From assembly GCF_036785885.1 (NCBI RefSeq), contig NC_092310.1, positions 1,736,001-1,800,000 on the forward strand: a stretch of 64,000 nt of DNA, written 5' to 3'. Positions 43,447 to 55,865 of the stretch are shown piece by piece. The stretch comes from Coffea arabica (lineage: Eukaryota > Streptophyta > Magnoliopsida > Gentianales > Rubiaceae). Numbering within the stretch: the first letter of the stretch is position 1; every line of letters begins with the position of its first letter. Both the position numbers and the translations under genes were made by a program. Under the pieces are notes generated by a model. That model did no database searches. It saw nothing but the letters and a program-made list of their open reading frames with translations, and was not told where the DNA came from.

Positions 43447-46400
43447 GAAAATAGTTTTTAAGGATTGAGTTTGTACACCTCATCACTCACCCGAAAGGCT
43501 AAAAAACCCAACTTTTCATCTGTTGCTCTCCAATTTCTTTTTATGTGATCCTGTTTTGTTTTCTTTGGAAAGCAATCATTACCCCATTATTGATTGATTT
43601 CCCGCAATGGGTTGATCAATCAGGCTTTTAAGTACAATAGCTTATCTGGTTTTTCTGTTCTTGGTAGGTTTTGCTGCATTTACTTTCATTTTTTGCACTG
43701 TTGTGGTTCTCAATTTGGCAGGCAAATTTTGGCCTTTTTTGGGCACCCCTTTTGGTCTCTTTTGAAGTTTCAGGACCTTAACTTTCATTCTTCTTTTCTA
43801 GGAAATCTTGGAACTGTTGAAAATTTCGAGGGATATTGTGAAAAATTTCGAAGGGTGTAATACTAAGACAGATGTGTAAACAATTTGGAGCGGTCTGTCA
43901 CTTACCCAAAAAATTTGGAGTGGTCTGTGGCCATGTTTTAGTGTAGCTAATTCTTTAGTATTCTGTTACTGGAAGAAAAGAGTTGGTAGTAGTTGATCAC
44001 AATGTTTAGCCTTGGACCTTTTCTCCCCTGTTTCCTTTTGATGTTGCTACTCTTGTGGTTGTGGAGATAAGGACTTGCTCTTTTTCTGTTTTTCCTTTTT
44101 TTTTTAAACTTCTTTTCGTGGTAGTTGCAATTGTTGCATGATGCTGAATGAGCCACTTTGTGCCAAAAGATTGACATGGTATCTGTCCCATTTTGATCTA
44201 AGTTTTCTTTGCATTGTCTCTACGCAATATTCAAATATGTGTTTTTTGAAGTGAGTCACAGTAAGATTTTTTTATTTTGTGGCGGATTTTAATTGCCTTG
44301 ACTAAGTCGGTCGATTGCATCATTTGATTTTCTTTATTATTTTCTTCTACCTTTTCTTTTCTTTTCTTTTTGGTGCCTGTGTGTGTGTTTCTTTTATCAG
44401 GAATGGCACTTTGATTAATTTTGCCCCTTTCTCTAGTGAAAAGTAATGTTATACTTGTGCGGTTAAAAGGTATTTTTCAGGGGTGCCTTATCTCAGTAAA
44501 GCACTGGTGTATGTTTCTTTTTTGCTTAGAAACATGTTTACGGGTTCGGTTGATCTGGCCTTCACACTAGTTTTTTCCTTTAAGCTTGACGTCACCAATT
44601 CTCACATTTGCTCTGCAGAAAAACAGAGTAGCAGTCATGGTTGTTTCATTTCCGTTCTTTCGAAATTAAACATTCAAGTCATGGCATGTCTATTCAGTAA
44701 CTTTTTTGGCATTTTGGTTTTGAGCAGGTCAGATGCAGAGGGAGCTGAAACCCAATGATGTCAAACATTTCATCTGATAAAGGTAAATTTTTCGACTGTC
44801 TAATGTTGTGTGTTTTGATGCTCAAAAAGTTAGTTTCTTTAGATCTTTGGATTAAGTTAATCCATTTTTTGCCATGTCTGTCAGATATAATTTGTTGACA
44901 GAGCTTGTCTTACTGTCAAGTTAGTTATGTTGTTGTACAAGGTATTTTGCATCTGATATGATGCTTTAATTGAGGTCTGCAGTCGATAACATTTTTGTGT
45001 TAAGGACAGCCACGTTAATGGTGCTAGTAGGTCTTTTCATGGTTTTGACTATTCTTTGTTTATGAAGTGAAATTGCAGTACCTTGTCTTAATTATATGCA
45101 TAAACTGAGAAATAAAAATCCTTCAAGGTTTCTCTGCAGTTATTAGTTACTCATAATCGTGTATATAAAGATTAATGTTTTGCTAACCAAAAGTTTCAAA
45201 CGATCAGCTGTTTGCTAAACAAGTAGATTTCTCTTAACCTGCAAGGGCATTTCTGGTTTGCCATTTTCATCAGTATTGACTCACATAGTGCACTGCACCA
45301 TAGCTTTATTTTGGAAAGCTCTGATCAGCATGTTTGAAGTAAGTGTTAGAGGTGTCAAAGTAGATTGTAGGTATTCATAATACACTGATCATACTTTGTT
45401 CTGGAAGCTTTATGGGTAATGGTTAAACTACATCGGTTTATGATCCAATTCCTCCACCTTCTCCAAACTGGCCCCATTCCTGTACATGTTTTTCCTTTTC
45501 CTATTCTTGTCATTTTCTTTTTTTTTTCCGCCCTTTTTTTTTGTTAGTTCTTTTTCCTTTTGTCTTATTATCAAATAAAACTTTAGCCCCCATCACTTAC
45601 CCTTATGACGCGCCGCTAGACTTGGGTGACCAACAGAAGCCACGCAATTTATCTTGAAAACTTACCAAAATTTATGCAACCTAGAAACTTCCGCTAAAAT
45701 ATCTGCAACTAAATAAATTAATAAACATAAATAACTGAATTCAGGGGCATCGGAGAAGGGCTCCGCTGCCAACTAGCCAATCCTTCATTGCATACCGCAT
45801 TGTTTCAGATCCAAATGGTTCAAGGAGAATTTGCGGTAAGTATCTTTCCATTCAATGGATCATAGGCTGGCATTTAGTTCAAGATTAGAATTGGATTTTT
45901 AGGCTTTTGATCTGCCAGTTATATGCTCGTTCACCTATTAATGGAGTTGCACTTTTATCCTTGAAATAAGAGCATCATTTGTTTTTGACAAATTTTAGGC
46001 CTGGTCGGTGCCACTTTTACTGATGTGTTAGGATTTTGAGTTGAGATGATATTTAGATTCTATTTTTGGTGAACAAACACTAGCATGTGGCAGGCTGACA
46101 GCTGTGATCTTTTGTGGCTGTTCATGCTTTTGTGCATTTGGTTGTGGTTTCCATACTCGTTATCATTGTTTTTAGATTATTGTTCAGTAGATGGATTAAA
46201 TTGGATTAGATGGATTATCCACAAAAATTACCAATTTAAATGGTTGAGATGGACAGATCATTTGGAGACAGTACAGTTTCTATTGCAATCCATGACCTTT
46301 TTACAGCCAGTGTATTTGGAAGGAAACATGGCCTTCAAACGAATTGACACATCTAGTTAGTGTTGAATGAATTCATTCAAAATAAATTCTACAATTGATG

Positions 46401-46857
46401 CTGAGTGCTTCTAGTTGCATTGTTGGTTTCGTGCTTGCTTTGGTATTAGACAGGTGTAATGCATCCAAAGTAGAGTCTGTGTTTTAGTCAATATGGCTGT
46501 AGCTGAGGAAGCTGTTAACTTGTCCCATATTTTGACTGGTATTTTCATATACATATAGATGTGTGTGTGTGTGTGTGTGTGTGTATAGATGCGATAAATA
46601 TACATGTCTAAGAGTTTTGAGAATATTTGATTAGCACCTTGTTAATGTTGATGATTCATATAGAACATGTCAGTAATGGCATTTTCCAAGTTGAGTGGAA
46701 ATTCTTATTCTGTTAACTCGTAGAAGCAGTGTTGAACAGTTGATATCTCATTTTCAGGATAAATCTATCCTAGCACACTAAAAACTTAACCTGGTCAGAG
46801 GTATTTGACTGGTGAACAGCAGTGATAGCAGCACCATAGCCAAAGTCTTGGTCCGAC
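43447..46857 (+). other. Upstream region and likely spliced leader of the SINAT gene
   Basis: No protein-coding gene is supported. Short GC-richer blocks bounded by splice-like signals could be non-coding leader exons of the SINAT gene: about 43470-43625, 44728-44783 (acceptor GAGCAG, donor GTAAAT) and 45745-45835 (donor GTAAGT). A short ATG frame in the last block would be an upstream reading frame. These assignments rest on splice signals alone. Confidence 0.4.
46561..46583. repeat. (GT)n microsatellite
   Basis: About eleven uninterrupted GT dinucleotides, some 275 bp upstream of the SINAT start codon. Confidence 0.9.
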
Positions 46858-49800
46858 ATGGCTCCTGGAGGCAGTGCATATGAAAATGTCTGTGAATCCC
46901 ACATTGCATTCTCGGATTATGGCATTGTACCTGACAATCCAGAATTTATAAGCTCCCCTTATGGAGAAGTGGCTGCAGTTGTCAGTGGGAAGCTTAGGAT
47001 GCCAACAGATTCTGCTGTGCATGACCTGCTGGAGTGTCCTGTGTGTATGAATCTAATGTACCCTCCAATTCTGCAAGTAAGTTCTGATTGGATTCTTGTG
47101 AGCAGCATTCATGTATTTTAATTCTTTGTTTCCATTGTTTACCAGTATAGCGTATAAAGTTCTTTACTGTGGAGCTTATTCTAGGATTTCAGCTGATAGA
47201 CTTGTGTTGAGTAAATTTTTGTCTCAGCACTTCACAGCATTCACCACTTGTAATATGCAAAAAGCAGGATTGTGAATGGACCAAAACTATTCCACGCTTC
47301 AATACACTTTCACAAGTCTATTCTTACCCTTTTGCGGATTTGGCTTTTTATGCTTTGCTCCATATTGTAGGGTGCACAAGCAGAATTATAAGATAGGATA
47401 TCATAATTTACTCTGTGCTTATATATGACTCTGTTGTAGAATAATCTATTATGTCATACTTGTTGACATTTCTACGATTTTTTTGTTTGTTTAGTGTCCA
47501 AATGGCCACACACTCTGCTCAAATTGCAAGTGTAAAGTTCGTTGTTGCCCAGTATGCCGCCGTGAGCTTGGTAACATACGGTGCTTGGCCTTGGAGAAAA
47601 TTGCAGAGTCACTAGAATTGCCATGCAGATACCAGATTTTTGGTTGTCAAGATATATTCCCTTACCATAGCAGGCTTAGGCATGAGCAGCTTTGCCAATT
47701 TCGCCTGTACAACTGCCCTTATGCTGGAGCTGAATGCTCTGTCACTGGTGATATTGAATACCTTGTTGCTCATCTCAAAAATGATCACAATGTTGACATG
47801 CATGATGGATGTACCTTCAACCACCGTTATGTCAAATCCAATCCACAAGAAGTTGAAAATGCCACATGGATGTTGACGGTAAGCATTCTCCATCCATTCA
47901 AATGTCAAAATTTCTCCGAATTGTTTAGTAGGAACAAACATGAAATTTAGTTTCTCCACTGAAGAATTCCTTTTAGCGTGTTGCACACTGAACTTAATCG
48001 ATAGGGCATGTTTTGTGATCTCCTGAGTATTCATCTATGTGCCTTAGAGGGCTATTGTTAATTGAAATTACAAGCTAGTCTAACATATTCATGATGTCCC
48101 CCCCCCCCCCAACACCACAACCCCCCCCCCCAAAAAAAAAAAAACCCCAAACAACCCTAGAACACCTTCCAATAAAGGAAATTCATTACATTTTCTCTAT
48201 AACCGTGCTGCAAACTCCTTGCTGCTTTTTCTGTCCATTTTTTTCTCTCAATCTTAATTGGCCCATTGGAAATTTTTTTGGATCATAATCCTGCAGATTC
48301 TCTCAGAAGAATCCAAATCTAAAATCTGGAGCTGTATCTTTATCCATTAAAAGAAGAGTTGAAAGAAAACAAGGTTTAGTAGTTATTTTCACAATTGGAT
48401 ATTCTTCTAGTAATTTAGGTTGGTTGCTTAGCTGTTTCAACAATTGCTTATTCCAAAGTATAATCTTTTCTTTGTCTGCTTTGATGGACTTGTGGTCAGA
48501 AGGTACAAAAGGTGATGGACAGCAAGGCTTTTGCTAGCTTTTCTGACGTGCCAAAATTTAAACTATTACTGAGAAATGTGCTGGATGTTGCATCCTATAA
48601 AATTTGTCCAACAGATGTGCACTTTGGTACATGCAACAATAGCAGTCAATATGGAATGGTGGGTAAAATTTGTTAACACCTGCTGGATGATGTCAATTGA
48701 CTTTTCTGAATGGCAATCCAAGCATTGCTTTTGCTGTATCCCCTTAAGCCTAAAATGGGGGTTTGGTGCATGAATTCTGGAATTAGGAAAATAAGAAAGA
48801 AATGTAGTTAGACAGGAGTAGATATCACGTCATAATATCAAGAACAATAAAATGGAACTAAGACCTGAAAGTTTTAATTGCTCCTGTGTTGTTAGCTTGA
48901 ACTTTGTAAAGAAAAATATCCTCTAGTGGATAAACCAGATATTTTTATTTTTCTCTATGTCCATCCCTGACAAAGTATAGATGAGAAGGGAGATGCAGCA
49001 TGACATTTACATTTAATACATAGGTAGAAGTACAAATTCTTACATGGTAAGCAGCCTAGTGGGGCAAGTGACCTTTCCTCTGAATTTTTTATCTGGTACA
49101 TATTCAGGGGTGGTAAAGTCATTACTGAATAAATTTTGCATTCATGGAACAGCTGCATCTTTTTATTGCAAAAGAGTGAATCATCTCTAGTGAGTGCCTG
49201 GTTTGGGGAGTGAATTTGGTAATCAAATCTTATAGTAAGGTAGTGATAACTCTTTGATAGAGGCTTGAAGTACCATAATATGATAATAAAATAGAGTAGA
49301 CCATAGGAGAGAAGAAAGGAGAAAGTGAGTCTGTGTCTACTTCCTGTCTTGCATGTACTTCTGCTGCAATTCATAGGCAAAAGTACATGGTTTGGTATTC
49401 ATTTCAGTAGGTTTGAAGTAGCAAAAACAAGCAATTTATTTTTTGAGTAAATGAAGTTGTCACATGGAAGAGGGATATGGATTTCTTGTATCTTCTCAGG
49501 GAGAGGATCAACATCGACTTTTTCACATGATTTGGTTGTTTGTGTAGAAGTTACTGATTCAGTTGATTTTTGTCCAGGCCTAGTTGACTATATTGAACAG
49601 GAATTCTAAAATAAGTAGGATTTTTTGTTTTCTTCTGGTTGGCAGGATGAGTGGCCTACGAATGGGTTGTTTTCCTTACTATCCACATGCATAACTTTTC
49701 ATGTTCACTTTCTTGCTTAGTAAACAATGTTTTCCAGCGGTTAGTACTGGAACCAATCTTTACCTTCTATAGGCTGTATAGTTATACAGATAATGCTGTT

Positions 49801-50645
49801 TGAACAATGGAAACTGGAACGTCCAGTGTAAACTACAGCTTGGGCTGGAGATTTGGTTAAGAACTTTTGTTGCTGCCATTTTGCTCTGTTATTGGTCGAA
49901 GATAAGCTGGTCAGAATTTTTGACCAAGTAGTCTTGGGAAGATTAAGATATTTTTATTGATCATATTACTTACCTGGTTAAACCTTCTTTTTGTCACATA
50001 AAACGCTGGCATGCTTTCTTGGAAATGATGCTTTTGAGTTATTAATACATGAGAGTCGTAGTATGCCTTTGTAAATTTAATCCTCGCAATAGTATTACAT
50101 ACAATCAGAGGAAAAGAAAGAATCAGATGTTTCTACGTCCTACCAAAGTGCATGCCTTTGTAAATTTAATTCCTGCAACAGTACTACGTACAATCAGCGG
50201 AAAAGAAAGAATCAGGTGTTTCTGCGTCCTACCAAAGTACACAAGGTTTTCTGGACACATTAGAGGTTTGCCTGTTGATTTTATCAAATGTAAACCCTGT
50301 CTTCTTTTCTTGTCTGCGCAGGTTTTTAACTGTTTTGGCCACCAATTCTGCTTGCACTTTGAGGCGTTTCATCTAGGAACAGCTCCAGTTTATATGGCCT
50401 TCCTGAGATTCATGGGCACTGATGAAGATGCAGAAAAGTTTTGTTATAGTTTAGAAGTTGGTGGAAAAGGTAGAAAGCTAACATGGCAAGGTGTTCCAAG
50501 GAGCATTCGCGACAGTCATATAACAGTTCGAGACGGTATGGATGGACTAATTATTTATAGAAACATGGCACTCTACTTCTCCGGAGGGAATATGAAGGAG
50601 CTCAAGCTTAAAGTGTCTGGCCGTATATGGAGAAAAGACATGTAA
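46858..50645 (+). CDS. SINAT: SINA/SIAH-type RING E3 ubiquitin ligase, complete
   Basis: SINAT proteins are cytosolic and nuclear E3 ligases that pass ubiquitin from an E2 enzyme to targets marked for degradation; plant members act in hormone, stress and autophagy control. Three exons join in phase: 46858-47076, 47495-47878, 50322-50645, giving 308 aa, the usual length. The RING finger starts CPVCMNLMYPPILQCPNGH at about residue 60 and ends CCPVCRREL. The SIAH zinc-finger pair follows (CRYQIFGCQDIFPYHSRLRH and CPYAGAECSV...HLKNDH). Exon 3 encodes the TRAF-like substrate-binding domain, ending SGRIWRKDM. The intron positions, after the first RING half and before the TRAF-like domain, match plant SINAT genes. 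Intron 2 is 2.4 kb and carries an 89-bp tandem duplication close to exon 3. Which SINAT paralogue this is cannot be settled here. Confidence 0.95.
48098..48147. repeat. Poly-C / poly-A tracts in SINAT intron 2
   Basis: Two runs of ten or more C, separated by AACACCACAA and followed by about fourteen A. These are length-unstable homopolymers without coding role. Confidence 0.85.
50061..50240. repeat. 89-bp tandem duplication in SINAT intron 2
   Basis: Two adjacent copies begin ATGCCTTTGTAAATTTAAT and end TCCTACCAAAGT, at about 50063-50149 and 50152-50238. They differ at roughly ten sites. The block ends about 80 bp before the acceptor of exon 3. Confidence 0.9.
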
Positions 50646-51344
50646 AAAAAAAAAATTCATGGTAGTGTTATGGTGTCTTCTGTTTCTTTTGGAAAAGAGT
50701 TAATGGTGATCTGTGTTAATTTCTAGGATTGGTGGATGAATTTTGCTAGATATGTAGTTTGTATAAAGATAATGGAGGTTCTTGGATAATTTCAGTTTGA
50801 TAGATTTATTCTACTACAACTTAGAGGTGGCTTTTCCTTGGTATATAAGTTCTAGAGTTTCCTAGCTCGAGGTCTCTGCTGTTTCCACACAAACTCAAAC
50901 TATTCTACTTGCTTCTTACCTCAATATAACTACTGACTGTTGATTGGTTTAGTAGAGTCTGAAAACAACTACAAATAATCTGGAGGGGTGGTGGTTTGGA
51001 GGCCTAATGTTTTCTCTATGGCGGTTTAGATAGGGATGGGTAGAACCTGAAAAGGAAGTAGGGAGAGGAGCTATAATGGATGTACCATTATCTAGGACGA
51101 AAAATGACATTGTCAAAATCTATATGCAATCTTAAACAGATTTCACGTTTAATCATTTGAAGAAATTGTATCCAAAGTCAGCATTTTCATGATCAATATG
51201 TCAAAACCTACGGTGATTTGTTGTTAAAGCATCTTCATTTACATATATGCATTACAGGCAGCAAGAAGTTCATCCTTCTAATCTTTTAAAAAAAGGACTG
51301 GTCTCAGTATTCCTCTGAATCTGAATGTAAACATAAAGAAGTAT
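50646..51344. other. Spacer between SINAT and the NLR pseudogene
   Basis: It holds the 3' untranslated region of SINAT (plus), starting with an A-run at 50645-50656. The NLR pseudogene (minus) converges from the right. No coding sequence is seen. Confidence 0.6.
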
Positions 51345-54300
51345 TCACAATCCTTTTTGATCTAAGACAAGGATTTTCAGATTCACATTTCCCCAGTTCA
51401 TCTGTTCTTCCTTAATCTCTTGAACCAAACTTCCAACATGGCCCGGACACCGATGCACCTGAATCAATTCAAGAAGGGAGCTCCTCCAAGTTCAAGCAGC
51501 TTTCCAAAACCAATTTCTGAAGACAGGGGAGATGATCACCGGAGCACGTCCACCTGACAATGCACAACAATTCCAATTTCAAGAATTTGAGTTTAGGGAA
51601 TTCCCCTTCTTCCATGTTCCATATTTCTTCCCCACCAGCTTTTGTACCCAGTAATTTGAGAACCTCAAGATTAGGTAGGCTTCCTATTGAGGAAATCATA
51701 CTCCAAGGAAATGCTTCCAGGGTCAACTTTTTTAGATTCATGGGGAAACTGAACCCATAATCCTTATCTTTCACACGGTAAAAAGACAGCTTCAGTGATT
51801 CCAGTCGTCTCAGAAAGTCCATTGCCACAATCTTGCTCCAATCCCCACATGCTTCTTCTGTTTCATGGAGACTACATTTCAGTTTGCGGATATGTGGAAA
51901 CTTCTTCATTATCTTATCCATGCTTTGCCCCAAGTCAAGCTCAAGAGCTGATATAGTGTCTAGGTTACACAAATCTGAGGAGCTGTCCAAGTTGTCTTTG
52001 GCCAAACTAAGATCAAAAAACTTACCACTTACATGGAGACACCTCAATGTCTGCATATTCCAAACAGTATCTGGGAGAAAAAGTCTACCATGCAAAGATT
52101 TTAGAATAAAAGTTTCCAAATTCCAAAGGTTTGCTATTGATGATGGGATGTAATTCATGCTACCTGCAAACGCCAAGTATCTCAATTGAACAAGCAAAGT
52201 AATTTCGCCAGGAAAAACAAATCCCAGATTAATTTTTCCCAAATCCAACACTCTCAGAAGTTTGAAGACGCAAAAAATGGATGATACATTGTATGGAGTT
52301 CCATATTCCTCGCTCTGGATGGAGACCACCAGAGAGCTTAGAAGAGGACAAAATAGCCTTGACTTCTGAAAATGCCTTGCTTTAGAGTAAATAAACAATC
52401 GACGTGTATTACTTGGCTCATCAAACTTAGGAAGTCCTGCATCATCACGTCTCAACTTTAGAAGATTTTCTTCTGTGGCTTTTCTCAAACAAAATTCATG
52501 CAACAAGTCATGGATGCGGCAAGTTTTGACTCCACCCGTAGATTTTGGTTTGTCAACCATAACCAAGCTTCTCACAATTAGATCCATTATGTAGTCCTCA
52601 GCTGTGTCCTCTAGGCTCTTTACCTCCGTCTTTTGAACAAAGCCTTCAGCAATCCACAACCGCATCAATGTCCAGATTGATATCTCTTGGTCTTCTCGAA
52701 ATGCTCCAAAATAAAGAAGGTATGGCTTCAAATAATGAGGTACATGTTTATAGCTCAACTCTAATATACTTTTGCAATGTTCTGTGCCAGACACAGTGTC
52801 CGAACTTAGACTTTCTGCAATTTCTTCCCAACCATCTTGCTCTAAATTTGATAAGAATCCCAGCTGTGATAACAACTGTTAGAGGCAACCCTTTACAACC
52901 TTTTGCTATATGCTTTCCATGTATTAACAGTGCTGGAGGATTTCCACCTCTTTCTGCCAGCTTCTTTTGTAGTAATTCTAAGTACTCATCATCAGTAAGT
53001 TGACGAAGATGGAGAGGTTTACTTGCAGGTTTAACTTCCAAAACCAACTTAGAAATTCGACTTGTTAAAAGAATTCTGCTTCCATTGGCATCATTAGGGA
53101 ATGAAACTTTTAACACATTCCAGGCCTCAATGTCCCAAACATCATCCAAAACTAGGAGATACCTGCCCCTTTAAACAATGGTAGGTGCTATAGCAAGATC
53201 ATCAGCATCCATCCTAGAGTATTCATCAGAGTCCAAAGGATCAATGCAAGCCAAAATCTGAAACAACACATCTTTCTTTCCATATACTTGAGAAATACAA
53301 CACCAAGCACGAATATGGAAGTGGCATATAATCATAGGATCTTGGTAAACTTTATTACCTAAAGTAGTCTTACCCAGTCCAGGCATGCCAACAATAGAAA
53401 CAACGTCCAACTCTCCTGATCCTCCTGTAAGCTGAAAGATTATTTGTCCTGCCTCATCATGAAATCCCACCACAACTTGATTGGATGTTGGCATAGTCCA
53501 TTGCAACCAAGAACGGGGTGGAGTTTGCGCTTTCTTTTGAGCTCCACAGGTGAATTCATCATCACCAATCCCCACATATTCCATATTAACAAGATTAACC
53601 TCTGCCATGATGGTGCTTACATAATGTCTGTCTCCAACTTCTGCCTCAATAAGCTTAATATTTTTTTGAAAAGCAAAGAACACATGATCCATATCCTTGG
53701 TTGAGTCCTCTTTCAAATCATGCATAAAAAGTGAGTGGATCACACTTTTAGCTTCACCAACAGCATCTCCAATAATATCCTTCACGTTTTCAGGTAGCTT
53801 ATCAAAGTTCTCATGCTGGTTTTTAAGAATTGTTCTCAAGAATCTCAGTCCCTCATAGACTATATGCATTTGACTGGTTGTAGAATCCATTAAGCCGGTA
53901 TTGCAATTAAGTAGCTCCCAAAAATTATCTAGGAGAGCATCAACAAAATTCCCCAATCTATGCTTATTAGTCTCCTTTGACATAATGCATGATCCTGATG
54001 AAGAAGCTACTAGGACTTGGATATAAATGTCACGGACTTGAGGATCAAAGGGGTTGATCTTCTGTAATAGTTCTGAAATCTATGTTGCACTTGGACACTA
54101 GTTCACCTTTTATGTCAAACCAACACATGGAAAAGAGGTCTGCAATTGATGTGGGATAAGGCAGCTCCCAGTTGCCTTTGCTCAAAACTCGCAACACAGC
54201 AAAGCGAATCAAACTTTGGAAGAACCTCAGCTTCTCCTGGAGGTCTTTGCATGGTTCCAGCAGATCTTGGTCATCATATCCAAATATGCAGAGAAGAACA

Positions 54301-54752
54301 TCCACCAGATTCTCGAGCACAGAGTCGATGAGTTCCATCAACTCATGTCCCGTCAGACAATTACTGGTTTGCGACAAACTATTCGAGAAAATGAAGTAAA
54401 AATGGTTGATTGTTTGCTTAAAACTTTTGATACTACTTTGAACGCTACGAGTCAAAATAAACAGCCGTTTATTGAATACTCGGTCTGTTTTCTGCTCTAT
54501 TTGAAGTCTGAGTGCAAGTTTATGGATATCAGCTTCAAGTTTAGACATGAAAGATTCTAGATAGCTTACATGCTCGTTGTTGTCAGAAGTGTTCCATATT
54601 CTGGCGCAGAGAAGAAATGTCCTCATGAGTCTATACTCCCGCTTCAGTTGCTCAGATTGATAAACATTTAAATCCCAAAGGCCATCCAGATTTTCCAGAG
54701 CATTCAAGACTGAATCTACACAGTTGGAGGAGGTGGAAGTGGAAGAGGCCAT
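51345..54752 (-). pseudogene. R1-like (late-blight type) CC-NB-LRR resistance gene, broken
   Basis: Intact relatives are intracellular immune receptors that sense pathogen effectors. The start at 54752 opens MASSTSTSSNCVDSVL. The N-terminus carries the R1-type block that ends NPFDPQVRDIYI. NB-ARC motifs follow in order: P-loop GMPGLGKTT (about 53370-53400), kinase-2 LLVLDDVW (about 53130-53155), RNBS-B GSRILLTSR, CKGLPLTVV, LLYFGAFREDQE, and RIHDLLHEFC in place of MHD. Leucine-rich repeats continue to SLVQEIKEEQ near the true end at 51345. Four lesions break it: a frameshift near 54085, a TAA stop at about 53173-53175 just before kinase-2, a one-base insertion near 52865 just after GLPL, and a frameshift near 51475. 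Otherwise the gene is a single exon of about 3.4 kb. Confidence 0.9.
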
Positions 54753-55032
54753 CTCTTAGTGGGGTGTTGGATTGCTAAGCAGCTATGGAACAACAACGTT
54801 CAAATCTTGAACAGCTAAACTAATCGGTTGATGCTAAACTCAAGAATGAAGAAGAATTCTTCTCTGCACCTCAGAAAATCCTTTTGGTCAACCTCCTTGT
54901 TCAGCTAGAAATGTAATGGTTGAAAGTTTTCACTCAAGTTCGAACTTTGAATCAATGGAGTGGTCTTAGTCGATTGGAGAACTAGCAGCCTTGGTGAAAC
55001 TGTTGACCGGTCAAATTCATGCGGCATAGAGT
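54753..55032. promoter_or_regulatory. 5' flank of the NLR pseudogene
   Basis: These 280 bp hold the former promoter and leader of the minus-strand NLR. No clear TATA box was found, and the stretch ends at the MITE insertion. Confidence 0.3.
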
Positions 55033-55705
55033 TAGGGATGGGCAAAATTATGCGCTAACCCAAAAGTCCATCGTATCCAATTCAATCCCATTCGAAAATT
55101 AAAATATTTGATTTTTATTATTTGATCGGGTCAAAAGAGAATCGGATACCCGCTAAGATGCAGGACGGGTTAGGGTTACATAATTAAAAATTTGCGGATA
55201 TCCAATCCATCCCGCATATATATATTTTTTATTTTTATACACACACTATAAAATAATAAGTTAGAACTAAATAAGTAATTTTATTGAACAAATTGTATTA
55301 TAAATATGAGAGACTATAGTTTATTTACAAGATTCATTTGTAGAGGCCATAATCTTATATTTTATAGAAAAAAGTTTAATTAATGTGGAACATATATATT
55401 AAAAATTGTGCTACTTATTTCAAACTTTTATTGATTTTGAATTCTTTTAATTTTTTTCCTTTATCTTATATTTTCTTCACATGCTTGTTTCTTGGTGGGA
55501 CACCTTTTTATAGAAAAAAAAATTTTATTAAATCTTAGATGAATGTGTAACATATAAAATTAAATTGGTATAAATCATTTTTTTAAAAAAATTAAATGAT
55601 AAATGAGGCGGGTCGGATACCCGCTGATATGCAGGGCGAGTAAAGGTCAGAAAAAGATCAGCCAAATGATAAATTGGATAGGTATCCGATCAGTGCTCAC
55701 CCCTA
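55033..55705. mobile_element. hAT-type MITE, second family
   Basis: The 673-bp AT-rich, non-coding element has ends TAGGGATGGGCA and, on the other strand, TAGGGGTGAGCA. The flanking octamers CATAGAGT (55025-55032) and AATAGAGT (55706-55713) match at 7 of 8 positions, an aged 8-bp target duplication. Near each end is a copy of CGGGTCGGATACCCGCT-like sequence (about 55130-55170 and 55605-55635). Its ends differ from those of the MITE at 4082, so it is a separate family. Confidence 0.75.
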
Positions 55706-55734
55706 AATAGAGTGATTGGTCATTTGGTTTAGTT

Positions 55735-55865
55735 AGGCAATTTGATGAGCCACTTCAAAGTGGCTTGTCATATTTTGCGACCAATAGTGGGAGGCAAGGT
55801 TTGATCCCTGGCCTCCCGCCCCACCAACTTTGGTGGTGGCTGGTGGCCACTGAGCTAAGGAACTA
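55735..55865 (-). repeat. SINE-like, tRNA-derived repeat
   Basis: On the minus strand, TTAGCTCAGTGG (about 55847-55858) fits a polymerase III A box, and GGGATCAAACC (about 55800-55812) fits a B box about 35 bp farther on, the spacing found in tRNA-derived SINEs. CCTTGCCTCCCAC follows. No clear poly-A tail or target duplication was found, so the 3' limit is uncertain. Confidence 0.55.
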
